From NCBI GenBank assembly GCA_002298545.1, contig DBKQ01000103.1, positions 29,619 to 53,740 on the forward strand: DNA of 24,122 bases, read 5' to 3'. The DNA comes from Prevotella sp. UBA746 (GTDB lineage: Bacteria; Bacteroidota; Bacteroidia; Bacteroidales; Bacteroidaceae). The notes below the pieces were generated by a model. That model saw nothing but the letters and a program-made list of their open reading frames with translations. It made no database searches and had not been told where the DNA came from. Positions 7,973-17,100 of this stretch are shown here, piece after piece. A program made the position numbers and the translations under genes. Within the stretch, counting starts at the first letter, position 1; each line of letters opens with the position of its first letter.

Positions 7973-9687
7973 TCTTTCTTTCAACTTTTATGCTCTTGCT
8001 CGTGTCTGTGGTATGCCATGCAGCGGCAAACGACGTGAGCGACGAGTTCTACAGACTGCGAAATATCGACAACAAGACTTTGCTCGACAAGGGATACAAG
8101 TGTATCGAGGAAGCAAAGTACGACAGCTCGATGATATATTATTCCATGGTAGTAAACCGCTACTATGACAACAGCTATGCCAAGAAGGATCTGCCGGACA
8201 TTATCAAGGCGATGCAGAACCTTGGCATTATCTACATGACCTTCAGCTACGACTACAAGAAGTCATACGAATACCTTCTTGAGGCTAAGGAACTTGCCGA
8301 GCGTACTAAATCCTACGAAAAACTGCCTAATATATATAACTGTATTGCGAACATACTGCAATTGTCAAAGGATGACGCTAATTCGAACGATGCTTCAGAG
8401 GTAATAGCCATGCTCCGCAAGTCGTTCAGCATGTCGCTAAAGCTAAAAGACACTCAGACTCTTGCCCTTGCAATGGACAATCTCGTAATGTTGAGTTTCA
8501 ATAAAAGTCCGAATTCAAGTAACATTTCAAACGAGATAAAACTCTTCCGCAAGGCATGTGCCGGTATGAACAAAGGAGAGATACGCCAAGCCCTCCTCAT
8601 GTGTTCGGCTTATGAAGCCTATAAGCAAAACAATTTTCAGAAGGCAGTGGCGATACTCGAACAATCAATAAAAACCGTTGGCGACAACCCCTTGGCATAT
8701 CGCGGCATACTGTCGTCGCAGGGACTGATAACGAAAATTTATGTAGAAACAAAACAATACGACAAGGCTATTGCATCCATAAACACTGCCCTCGATATAG
8801 CCCGCAAAAACAACAGTCTCGACTTTATCACCACGCTATACCGCGACCTGTCAGATGTTTATAAGGAGATGGGCAATACCGAGTTGGCCAACAAATGGGA
8901 ACTGGAATATCTGCGCAGCAACGAGAAACTGCAGGGCGAGGGACAGCTCGCATCGGTGAAGAACGTGAAGTTTATGCGCGAGCTCAACAAGGCCAACGAG
9001 CAGGTGAAGGAACTCTCTGAAAAGCGTCGGCTGCAGAATATCGTGTTCTGTTGCGTACTTGTGGTGATGGCTGTAATCGGAGGTTTGCTCTACAGGATAT
9101 ACCGTGCCAACAGGAAGATACGCTCAAACAACCGCCACCTCTACCGCAACTACGTGGAGATGCTCGACAAGGAGGAACAGGCGAGGGAAAGGCGGAAGCT
9201 CGACGAGCGGCGTATCGCTGAACTTGAAGCAAGAATACGCGATATGGAGAGTGCGGCAGCTGTCGTTTCAGCCGATAATGCCACACAGGAGGTTTCCCCA
9301 AAGGCGAAATACCAGAACAGTAGGATGACGGGCGATGACGCAAAGGAGCTTTATGCTGCCGTGCTCGGAGTGATGGAGAATTCTGATGAGATATATAAGC
9401 TGGGCTTTAACGTTGAGCGGTTGAGCGAACTCGTACACAGTCGTCCGCGCTACGTATCTCAGGCTATAAACCAGGAGTATGGCTCCAACTTCAATTCGCT
9501 GCTTAACGAATACAGGATAAAGGAGGCATGCCGACGCCTTGGGGGCAATGCCGATTATGCCAATATGACTATCGAGGGAATTGCCGAGAGCGTAGGTTTC
9601 AAGTCGAGAACAAGCTTCGGGGCTCTCTTCAAAAGCATCACCGGACTGTCGCCTTCGGCATACCAGAAAATATCCCGTATGGAGTAG
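7963..9687 (+). CDS. Transmembrane TPR-AraC family transcriptional regulator (regulator B)
   Basis: A 574-residue paralog of the regulator at 1693. Order of parts: signal peptide (MAKFFLSTFMLLLVSVVCHAA), periplasmic TPR-like helices (~30-330), the EQVKELSEKRRLQ coil, one membrane segment at ~359-377, a charged coiled coil (EEQARERRKLDERRIAELEARI) longer than in regulator A, then an AraC-type HTH at ~465-574 ending GFKSRTSFGALFKSITGLSPSAY. The frame also has an ATG at 7936, but that lies upstream of the -7 box at 7946-7953; ATG 7963 fits the promoter and yields a good signal peptide. The mRNA would have at most a few leader bases. The perfect inverted repeat over the promoter suggests control by itself or by regulator A. 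The presumed target is the secreted protein gene 335 bases downstream. The sensed signal is unknown. Confidence 0.88.
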   Translation: MAKFFLSTFMLLLVSVVCHAAANDVSDEFYRLRNIDNKTLLDKGYKCIEEAKYDSSMIYYSMVVNRYYDNSYAKKDLPDIIKAMQNLGIIYMTFSYDYKKSYEYLLEAKELAERTKSYEKLPNIYNCIANILQLSKDDANSNDASEVIAMLRKSFSMSLKLKDTQTLALAMDNLVMLSFNKSPNSSNISNEIKLFRKACAGMNKGEIRQALLMCSAYEAYKQNNFQKAVAILEQSIKTVGDNPLAYRGILSSQGLITKIYVETKQYDKAIASINTALDIARKNNSLDFITTLYRDLSDVYKEMGNTELANKWELEYLRSNEKLQGEGQLASVKNVKFMRELNKANEQVKELSEKRRLQNIVFCCVLVVMAVIGGLLYRIYRANRKIRSNNRHLYRNYVEMLDKEEQARERRKLDERRIAELEARIRDMESAAAVVSADNATQEVSPKAKYQNSRMTGDDAKELYAAVLGVMENSDEIYKLGFNVERLSELVHSRPRYVSQAINQEYGSNFNSLLNEYRIKEACRRLGGNADYANMTIEGIAESVGFKSRTSFGALFKSITGLSPSAYQKISRME

Positions 9688-9704
9688 GGCATAGCTTTAC
9701 CGAT

Positions 9705-9788
9705 AGCGTTTCGCCTAAACACCCGGAGCGTTTCGCCTAAACACTCGGAGCGTTTCGCCTAAACACTCGGAGCGTTTGATATAAACGC
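9705..9788. repeat. 22-bp palindromic tandem repeat, three full copies plus one decayed
   Basis: The core GTTTCGCCTAAAC occurs at 9708-9720, 9730-9742 and 9752-9764, exactly 22 bases apart. A decayed fourth copy (GTTTGATATAAACGC) is at 9774-9788. Each unit is itself a hairpin: GAGCGTTT, a CGCCT loop, AAACACTC. The array starts 17 bases after the regulator B stop. The same repeat recurs at 24085-24122. There are no unique spacers, so this is not a CRISPR. Confidence 0.88.
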
Positions 9789-9917
9789 ATGAAATTCTTC
9801 TGTCTTTAATCATGCATGAAGTCATTATAATAGTATTTTATGTCTTTAATAATGACTTTATTCATGATTTAATACATCAAAATGCTTTTTATTTGTGTTT
9901 CTTTCTTTCATATTGTA
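9789..9917. other. AT-rich intergenic DNA with a large interrupted palindrome
   Basis: Arms 9808-9827 and 9850-9869 are inverted copies matching at 18 of 20 positions around a 22-base centre. Each arm overlaps a direct repeat TGTCTTTAAT (9801-9810 and 9841-9850). No coding potential was seen. The position upstream of the cargo promoter suggests a regulator-binding region. Confidence 0.5.
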
Positions 9918-9943
9918 TAATTTTGCCGTCGAAAAGAAAGAAC
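9892..9943 (+). promoter_or_regulatory. Promoter and start of the 5' leader of secreted protein B
   Basis: TTTG at 9892-9895 and TAATTTTG at 9918-9925 form a promoter with a slightly long 22-base spacer. The leader starts with CGAAAAGAAAGAAC (9930-9943), the same 14 bases at the same distance from the -7 box as in the gene at 3517. The leader is about 90 bases long. Confidence 0.65.
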
Positions 9944-10022
9944 CGCATGCAGGCATCGGACCTATGATTGCATTGCGGAGCATAACGAGAAGAAGGTTCA
10001 ACTTATTTAATAACATAAGCAC

Positions 10023-12506
10023 ATGGGAAAAAGATTTACTCTTATTTCAGCTGCGGCAATAGCACTCACTCTTTATACGGGTAATGCCGTTGCAGGCACA
10101 ACAGACACAAGTCGCCCACGCTTCGTATTGGCAAAGCAGACGGCAAAGAATGTTTTCAAGAGGAACATAACTAAGGCATCAGCTTATGCTGCCTCTCCGC
10201 TGAAAGTTCAGCCGAAGGCACAGGGAGTGATGGAGGCAGTACTCGTAAACGAGGACTTCTCGGCAATGACATCGGGAACGGTGGAGAAACCGGATACCAC
10301 AAAGATGCTTGCAAGCGCATACGCAGGATATTCCGACAATGGAATATTTATCGACAATTCGCTGACAAAGGATGGAACATGGTTCGGCAGTCAGGTCTAT
10401 TCTGCCGGTGGTGCCCTTGCTCTGAAAACCTATAACCCACAGAGTCAAGCATACGTATGCACTCCGCTTGGCGATTATTCGGGCGATTTGACAATCACAC
10501 TCCGCGTGAAGGCTAATCCGGCAATAATAAGAACCGAGGAGGGCTATAGTAAACTTACCGGCTCAAGCATCGGTATTGAAGTATGCACTGGTGGATATAC
10601 AGATAGTGGCTCTGCAAAGACCGACGATAAATCCGGTTATTACAATGCACGAATCTACGAGAAAGACGGATGGCAGGAAGTAACATATACTTGCAAAAAC
10701 TACTCTGCCAACAACGACGGCTATGTATGTTTCTATACTGAAGGCTCAATCGTTATCGACGATGTGAAGATTAAGGCTGGTAGCTCATTCCTCGCACAGC
10801 CTGTTTTAGAGGGTATAACAGATTATAAGAAAGACAGCTTCTCTATTGCATGGCAGCCTACACGCAAAGCGTTCAACTATTATGTGGACCTATATACAAG
10901 AAAATATCTGTCAGACAAGGACACTACATTTGTGGCCGACTTTAATGACGGAAAACTTGGAGACGGTTTTGAATCTTCGTCTTCAGAATATTCAGACGAA
11001 GGAACAGACGGAACAAAGGCGCTCGTTATGAAAAATGGCGATTCTTTCATCGCTCCAACAAACGGCAATGACTATAAGGCATCGCATTTCTCGCTGAAAG
11101 TTATTGACCCTTCGGTAGATCCGTCTGACCCATACGCACAGTATTATGTGAACGGCAGTATTCTTATCGACCTGAAGAATGCTGACGGATGGAAAAATAT
11201 CGGTGAGTATTATGCAATGGCTTTCTGGAATGAATCCGATATCGTGAAGCTTGAAGAAGAATATTCTAAGTTTGCCAAAGGTGGATTCACACAGCTTCGC
11301 CTTCGTGTAAGCGATTTGAATAAAGGCGCCTATGTCATTCTTGACGATGTTGACATTACGGCTAATCCTGCTTTTGAATACAAGATTGTAGGTGCGGAGT
11401 TCTCTGAAGACTTAGACAACAACTATTGTCTTACGGGAGATACAGACGGAACAAGTTACACATTTACGAATCTCGACCCGAACACCGAATACTGGTATGG
11501 CGTGCGTGCACACTATGTGAGCCAGTTCTCTACACGTAGCTTTACTCATGCCCTCGGCGTTGCAGCTCCTGAGACAAAGGAGGCAACCGACATCGACAGC
11601 CGCGGTTCGTTCACGGCAAACTGGGAGGCTGCTCCTAAGGCTACAAGTTATACTGCAAACTGCTACGGAGTGAAGTATGCCGATGAGGCTGACGAGGATT
11701 ATCCAATCCTTGAAGAGGACTTCAGCAATGTTGATGCAAGCGTTACGGCTGCAACGAATATCGCTGACGCTACTGCTGTGAACAATGAGGAAGTGTCTTC
11801 ACTCGATGCTTACACCAATTTGCCGGGATGGACTGGCGACTACAATACACTCGTGCAGGGTATGATTGGAGCTGAAGGCGACTACGATTATACTTACGGA
11901 CATATTTACACACCGGAGCTTTGTCTCGACAATGCAGATAAATGCAACCTGACATTGAAACTCTATGGCGATGCAAACGACCAAATCGGCATCAAGATGA
12001 ACGGCACGATATATTATCTGATATTGCCAGCTAACGGACTTGCCGACGGCACTGTAACACTGCCTGTTACGGAGGCTCGACAGAAGATTGGTTTCTTCTC
12101 TTACACTTCTGCTCCATTCGCAATCGACTACATCAAGATTGGTCAGCCGCTCGCCAAGGGCGCAAAGACTATGACATGGCTTGCATCGGGCGATACTGAT
12201 GCCAATACACTGTCGTACACCTTTACGGGTCTCGATGCTTACGACTTCCCGTACTACGGATTTGACGTAACATCCCACTATCAGTATGACGACAACACTT
12301 CTACTTCTTCGTTGACTCCGTCAAATGTTATGTTCGTAGACCTTGCAAACGGTACTTCTTCAGGTATTAATGAGCTTCAGAACAGCTCTGAGACAAAGGT
12401 CGTAGCTCGCTACACAGCCGACGGACAGCTCGTCAGTGCTCCTGTAAAGGGCTTGAACATCCTGAAAATGAGCAACGGAAAGATTATAAAAGTTATTGTG
12501 AAATAA
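10023..12506 (+). CDS. Secreted multidomain protein with jellyroll (choice-of-anchor J-like) and FnIII-like domains and a T9SS tail (protein B)
   Basis: An 827-residue paralog of the protein at 3517. The signal peptide (~1-24) ends NAVA. The first jellyroll-like module starts at NEDFSAMTSG (77) and contains LGDYSGDLTITLR, as in its paralog. An FnIII-like segment (~253) has FSIAWQPTRKAFNYYVDLY. A second jellyroll starts at FVADFNDG. A second FnIII-like segment (~512) has ATDIDSRGSFTANWEAAPKATSY. A third jellyroll starts at ILEEDFSNVDA (~561). The C-terminal tail (~780-827: VARYTADGQLV...KGLNILKMSNGKIIKVIVK) is T9SS type A-like. The protein is predicted to be delivered to the surface or outside the cell; its binding target is unknown. 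It is the likely target of regulator B upstream and is closed by a terminator at 12535. Divergence from its paralog is even along the length, which suggests an old duplication. Confidence 0.8.
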   Translation: MGKRFTLISAAAIALTLYTGNAVAGTTDTSRPRFVLAKQTAKNVFKRNITKASAYAASPLKVQPKAQGVMEAVLVNEDFSAMTSGTVEKPDTTKMLASAYAGYSDNGIFIDNSLTKDGTWFGSQVYSAGGALALKTYNPQSQAYVCTPLGDYSGDLTITLRVKANPAIIRTEEGYSKLTGSSIGIEVCTGGYTDSGSAKTDDKSGYYNARIYEKDGWQEVTYTCKNYSANNDGYVCFYTEGSIVIDDVKIKAGSSFLAQPVLEGITDYKKDSFSIAWQPTRKAFNYYVDLYTRKYLSDKDTTFVADFNDGKLGDGFESSSSEYSDEGTDGTKALVMKNGDSFIAPTNGNDYKASHFSLKVIDPSVDPSDPYAQYYVNGSILIDLKNADGWKNIGEYYAMAFWNESDIVKLEEEYSKFAKGGFTQLRLRVSDLNKGAYVILDDVDITANPAFEYKIVGAEFSEDLDNNYCLTGDTDGTSYTFTNLDPNTEYWYGVRAHYVSQFSTRSFTHALGVAAPETKEATDIDSRGSFTANWEAAPKATSYTANCYGVKYADEADEDYPILEEDFSNVDASVTAATNIADATAVNNEEVSSLDAYTNLPGWTGDYNTLVQGMIGAEGDYDYTYGHIYTPELCLDNADKCNLTLKLYGDANDQIGIKMNGTIYYLILPANGLADGTVTLPVTEARQKIGFFSYTSAPFAIDYIKIGQPLAKGAKTMTWLASGDTDANTLSYTFTGLDAYDFPYYGFDVTSHYQYDDNTSTSSLTPSNVMFVDLANGTSSGINELQNSSETKVVARYTADGQLVSAPVKGLNILKMSNGKIIKVIVK

Positions 12507-12534
12507 CAACTCATAACTAAAGTTTTTCTCTTTA

Positions 12535-12573
12535 TATCCCCATTTCATGTCAGTGGACAATGAAATGGGGATA
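12535..12573 (+). terminator. Hairpin terminator after secreted protein B
   Basis: TATCCCCATTTCAT (12535-12548) and ATGAAATGGGGATA (12560-12573) form a perfect 14-bp stem with an 11-base loop, followed by a T-rich stretch (ATTTGTTGTTATTTT). Confidence 0.8.
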
Positions 12574-12599
12574 ATTTGTTGTTATTTTATATTTAAAAA

Positions 12600-12631
12600 T
12601 TTGTTGTATAATTAAATTTGAGCTACTTTTG
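12600..12631 (+). promoter_or_regulatory. Promoter of the small membrane-protein pair
   Basis: TTTG at 12600-12603, a 20-base spacer, then TACTTTTG at 12624-12631, a match to the Bacteroidota consensus. The ATG follows at 12649, so the leader is only about ten bases. Confidence 0.7.
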
Positions 12632-12648
12632 CATCAAAACGTTATTGT

Positions 12649-12867
12649 ATGTCATTTAGAGAAAATAGAGATAAGGAAAAATTAAGAAAGGAAAAAGTTG
12701 CGGGATATTTTTTTAATCTTTCGCAGCTTACTTTTGCGGCTCTTGTATTGGGTGGTATTTCTCCTATTTACACAAATAATGCAATTGGCTACAATTGGTA
12801 TATTTTATTAATGGGGCTTATTCTTACGATTCTTTTGGCATTGATTGGTAATAAATTATTAAAATAG
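12649..12867 (+). CDS. Small two-helix membrane protein, DUF6722-like
   Basis: A 72-residue protein: a strongly charged N-terminus (RENRDKEKLRKEK), then two hydrophobic segments at roughly 25-42 and 48-69 with the short loop SPIYTNNAIGYN between them, ending IGNKLLK. The layout and the FFNLSQLTFAALVLGG and LALIGNKLLK segments recall the small DUF6722 proteins of Bacteroidota, a match made from memory. It has its own promoter and is followed 6 bases later by another tiny membrane-protein gene, so the two are probably co-translated. Base composition is more AT-rich than the flanking genes. Function is unknown; an inner-membrane location is inferred from the hydrophobicity. Confidence 0.72.
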   Translation: MSFRENRDKEKLRKEKVAGYFFNLSQLTFAALVLGGISPIYTNNAIGYNWYILLMGLILTILLALIGNKLLK

Positions 12868-12873
12868 GAAGAT

Positions 12874-12978
12874 ATGGATATGTTGGGAGCATTATTTACA
12901 GTAGGGGTAATTCTTTCTGCTGGATTTTTGATTTGGTTATACACAAAGTCTGGGAAGAAATGGCTTGATCAGTTATAA
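12874..12978 (+). CDS. 34-residue single-helix membrane protein
   Basis: ATG at 12874 opens a 34-codon frame: MDMLGALFTVGVILSAGF, then LIWLYTKSGKKWLDQL and TAA at 12976-12978. It has one membrane helix (~4-23) and a basic tail, which suits a protein with its C-terminus in the cytoplasm. It starts 6 bases after the stop of the 72-residue gene, with AGGAAG just upstream; this may be translational coupling. It is too short for standard gene calling, but the tandem position, the shared promoter and the hairpin after its stop support it. A small-protein partner of its neighbour is inferred. Confidence 0.62.
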   Translation: MDMLGALFTVGVILSAGFLIWLYTKSGKKWLDQL

Positions 12979-12982
12979 AAAT

Positions 12983-13013
12983 ATAGGGTGTGTTGTATAA
13001 AGACATGCCCTAT
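12983..13013 (+). terminator. Weak hairpin terminator after the small membrane-protein pair
   Basis: ATAGGGTGTG (12983-12992) and CATGCCCTAT (13004-13013) pair over 10 bp with two G-U pairs around an 11-base loop, followed by TTGTATT. It begins 4 bases after the preceding stop. It covers two possible upstream ATGs (12990, 13005) of the next frame, which argues against using them. Confidence 0.5.
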
Positions 13014-13028
13014 TTGTATTATATCATT

Positions 13029-13994
13029 ATGAGCATTATATCATTCATTAAGAAATGGACGCTGCTTTGCGCCCTCGCTTTCGGAACAATAGTTTATCTT
13101 CTGTTTTCAGAAGTTCCTCTGCTTCAGCCTGTAGGCAATATGGTGGGACCCTGGTGCGTGGAGTTTGTGCCGTGCCTGATATTCCTCTTGCTCTACGTTA
13201 CGTTCTGCAAGATTGATATGGAGAACTTGCGCCCGCGTGCATGGCACTTCTGGCTGCAACTTATCCGTACGGCGATTTCCGGATTCTTCGTTATGCTGAT
13301 ACTGGCGTTTGGCAACGTCAGTCCGGAGCTGAAGCTCGTGCTCGAGGGATGCTTCATCTGCTTCATCTGTCCAACGGCAGCTTCGGCAGCCGTGGTAACC
13401 GAGAAGCTCGGCGGCAGCATCGCATCGCTAACGATATATACGCTGATAGCCAATGTGGTAACGTCGATAATCATTCCGCTCTTCTTCCCGATGGTGGAGA
13501 AGGGGAGCGACATAACATTCCTCTTTGCTTTCATGATGATTCTCAGAAGGGTCGTCACGGTATTGCTTGTACCCCTGTGTCTCGCTTTGCTCACAAGGAG
13601 ATATCTGCCGAAGTTTGCCGACAGGATAAAGAGTCACAAGAATCTCGGTTTTTATCTCTGGTCGGTTAACCTATCGATAGTAACGGGAATGACGGTGCAT
13701 AATATTCTTGATGCTCAAGTGGGAGGGTTCACGCTGTTGCTGCTGCTCGTGTTGCCGCTGCTTATCACGCTCATTCAGTTTTCCATCGGCAAATGGGTGG
13801 GCGGATTCTATGGCGACCGCGTGAGTGCCGGACAGGCCCTCGGACAGAAGAATACCATCGTGGGCATCTGGCTCACCGTTACGTTCCTCAATCCTGTTGC
13901 CGCCGTTGCTCCGGGGGCATACGTGTTGTGGCAGAATATCGTGAACTCCTGGCAGCTGTGGTGTAAGGAGAAATACGGCTATCTGAAGTGGTAG
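13029..13994 (+). CDS. BASS/SBF-like (bile acid:sodium symporter superfamily) transporter
   Basis: A 321-residue polytopic inner-membrane protein with about nine or ten hydrophobic segments. Two motifs place it in the bile acid:Na+ symporter (BASS/SBF-like) fold: CPTAASAAVVTEKLGG (114-129), which sits where the first unwound helix crossing lies in the family, and GQKNTIVGIWLTVTFLNPVAA (~272-292) near the C-terminus for the second. Such proteins move organic anions with sodium; the substrate cannot be read from the sequence. The frame extends back to 12990, but that ATG and one at 13005 fall within a terminator hairpin, so ATG 13029 (MSIISFIKKW) was chosen. No convincing promoter was found in the short gap. 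It stands alone between the tiny gene pair and the macroglobulin gene. Confidence 0.72.
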   Translation: MSIISFIKKWTLLCALAFGTIVYLLFSEVPLLQPVGNMVGPWCVEFVPCLIFLLLYVTFCKIDMENLRPRAWHFWLQLIRTAISGFFVMLILAFGNVSPELKLVLEGCFICFICPTAASAAVVTEKLGGSIASLTIYTLIANVVTSIIIPLFFPMVEKGSDITFLFAFMMILRRVVTVLLVPLCLALLTRRYLPKFADRIKSHKNLGFYLWSVNLSIVTGMTVHNILDAQVGGFTLLLLLVLPLLITLIQFSIGKWVGGFYGDRVSAGQALGQKNTIVGIWLTVTFLNPVAAVAPGAYVLWQNIVNSWQLWCKEKYGYLKW

Positions 13995-14093
13995 GCAGAG
14001 ATGCTAACGGCTGTTTTTGACATGTTTTTTTCTGTCTGACGATGCAATATTACGACGGATTGCGGATTTGTAAATATAAAAAGGGACGCATTA

Positions 14094-14125
14094 TTTGCTT
14101 CTCTCAAAAACAAGTCGTAACTTTA
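14094..14125 (+). promoter_or_regulatory. Promoter of the macroglobulin gene and possibly of the five-gene run
   Basis: TTTG at 14094-14097, a 20-base spacer, then TAACTTTA at 14118-14125, one base off the TAnnTTTG consensus. The ATG at 14151 follows with a leader of about 20 bases. No comparable promoter was seen before the four following genes. Confidence 0.6.
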
Positions 14126-14150
14126 CAACCTCAAACAGAAAACAACAGAT

Positions 14151-17100
14151 ATGAAAAAGACCATTATTGCTATTGCTGCGGCGATGATGATGCCATTCGC
14201 TCTCTTTGCCGACGGGTATACTCAGATGTGGAAACAGTATGAGAGGGCTAAGGATAAGGATCTTCCAAAGACACAGATTCAGTTGCTCGACAAGATAACT
14301 TCTCATGCTCTTAAAGACAAAAGCTACGGCAATCTCCTGAAAGCGGAGATTGACAGACTCGTATTGTGTTCAAGGATTAGTGGCGACTCGCTGAAACCTT
14401 CTATCCAGAGAGTGGAAAATATGGCAAGACAGGCTGAGAAGACTGACGCTGCTCTTGCTGCCGTATATAATTGCGTGCTCGGCGACATTTATGCTTCGGT
14501 AGATAATAATGCTGATTTTACTGATGCCAAGAACAAAAGCAAGGAATTCTTTAAAAAGGCTTTGTCGAATCCCGATGTGCTCGCAAAGACGAGTGCCGGA
14601 GGTTATGTGCCGTTTGTTAAAAAGGGAATTGACGGGGAAATATTCAACAATGATTTGCTCAGCATTATCGGTTATAGGGCTGACGAATACCGGTTGCTGA
14701 ATAAATACTACGATAAGGCTGGCAACCGTCGGGCGGCTCTGGTTACTGCCATTGATATGGCGAAAAGCGACCGCGATAATGCTGAACGCTATGTCTATGC
14801 CGAACGCAAGGCAAAAGACAGTAAATATCTTAGACAACTCGATTCCCTGATTGTCGTATATGCTGACATGCCGGAGTGTGGAGAACTGGCATTGGAGAAA
14901 TACAACTATATAAGCAGTTGCTCTGATGTGTCGGTTGCCGACAAGGTGGCTTTTATTAATTATGCCTTGAATAAATGGCAGACGTGGAGAAATATTCCTC
15001 GGCTGAAAAGTGAATATGAGAATCTCGTAAAGCCGGAATTCTCTGCCATGATTGACAACACCCTGTTGCCGAACAGAACCGACACCATTCGTGTGACGGT
15101 AAAGAATCTGAAGAATTTTAAGCTTGCCTTTACTCGACTGAACCTTAGCGGAAATACTTCCCTTAATCCAGCGGACGCTCCTGACTGGAAAAAGGTAAAG
15201 CCATTGCTCATCGCATCTTCAAGGATTGAGATAAACACTCCTGTTGCCTTGGAGCATGAGTATGACAGCAAGGTCGTTGATGTTGCCATGCCGAAACTAA
15301 AGCCGGGACTCTATCTCGTCGAGATGTCGGCAGACAACAATTGCCTGAAAATCCAGCGTACTATTGTTGCCGTCAGTGATGTCTTTGTTGGAAGAATCAG
15401 TCTGCCGGAGAATAAAGTGAGGCTCGCTGTTGTGAGCGCCACTACCGGGCAAGCGTTGCCTGGAGCAAAGATTGAATTGTGGAAAAGACTCAGCGACAAG
15501 ACAATGACTACTGTCGCTACTGATGAAAACGGACTTGCCGTTGTTAAGACGACAAACGGAGATTATCGGCTTGTTCGGGCATATACTGCTGATGATAATT
15601 ATATGCAGACCGTATCTGTTTACGGAAACTTTACCAACTATGGCAATAAGAGAAAGATAAGCAATACGGCGCTGTTTACTGACCGTGCCGTGTATCGCCC
15701 AGGACAGACTGTTCATGTTTCAGCCGTGGCGTATGATGTCGACGGACTTCATTCTTCTAAGGCTGTTGGCGGAAAGGAGTTGACTTTCTCTCTGCTGAAT
15801 GCCAATAATAAGGTGGTAGAGGAGAAGAAGGCTTCTACTGATGATTACGGCACAGCTGCAGTGGATTTCAATTTGCCACAGGGTAATATAATGAACGGCA
15901 GGTTCTCCGTTAGATGTACTGGCAACAATATGGCGCGTAAGTCATTCCTCGTAGAAGACTACAAGCGTCCTACGTATGAGGTGAAGTTTGATGATGTTAC
16001 CGCAGAATACCATAATGGCGACACGGTAAATGTTTCCGGTTCTGCCTTGTCGTATGCTGGAGTTCCGGTGCAGAACGCTCGCGTGGCATATTCTGTAAAA
16101 CGAAGCATGTCGCGCTGGTTCTGGCGATACAGCGGCAATGACGATGCCGATAAGCTGATGCTGACAGACACTGTTTCAACAGATGACAAGGGCAGATTCT
16201 CTATTCGTATTCCTGTTGTCATGCCAGAGGGGTATGAGGAGAAGGCAAACAACGCCAATGTATCAAGAAAATATTACATGCCTCTGTATTATACCTTCAC
16301 GGCTTCGGTACAAGTTACCGACAATGCCGGGGAGAGTCATCAGGCAGAGACGAGCGTTACGCTCGGAACAAATCCTACCGCCCTTTCGTTCAGTTTGCCG
16401 TCAAAGACTTTGAAAGACAGTACACTTACCGTTTCCTTTAACCGCTACAATGCCTCGGGAAAGAAAATAAGCGGAGAGGTTACTTATTGGTTTGATTCGC
16501 TTGCGAATAAATATAGCGCTAAGGCAAATGAGAATATTGTAATTGACTGGACTAAATACAGCAACATCGAGTCTGGTGAACATACGCTGACTGCAGTGTG
16601 CGGCACTGATACGGCAAGCTGCAAGTTCGTGCTCTTCGGCTTAGACGACAAGCAGCCGGCAGCGAAAACGCCAGACTGGACTTACATTTCTTCTGAGACA
16701 TTCCCGAGAGACGGCAAACCTGTATACGTGCAAGTTGGCTCTTCATGCGAGAACACCCGCATCATGTATTCGGTGATTGCCGGAAACAAGGAACTCGAGA
16801 GTGGAACAATTGACATCAGCAATTCGCTCAAGACTATACCTTATATATATAAGGAAGAGTATGGCGAGGGATTGTTGCTTAATTTCCTGTGGGTGAAAGA
16901 CGGTGTGGCTTATGCTCACAAGTACACCATCGCCCGTCCGCTTGAGGACAAGACTCTTGACTTGAAGTGGATAACTTTCCGCGACAAACTGACTCCCGGT
17001 AAGACGGAAACATGGACGCTGAATATCTCGCGTCATAATGCAAACGACAAAATAAACAACAATTACAGTAAGCTTAGTGGCGGACAACTGCTTGCCTTGA

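Noticed and set aside
9705..9788. Possible CRISPR array from regularly spaced 22-bp repeats
   Set aside because: Units are head-to-tail with no unique spacers, the period equals the repeat itself, and there are no cas genes.
11799..12278. A 159-codon minus-strand frame within secreted protein B
   Set aside because: It is a shadow of the plus-strand gene, with no promoter, no signal and no family resemblance.
12990..13028. Upstream starts (12990, 13005) for the BASS-like transporter
   Set aside because: Both fall in a terminator-like hairpin and add a non-family N-terminal stretch; ATG 13029 precedes a normal first helix.
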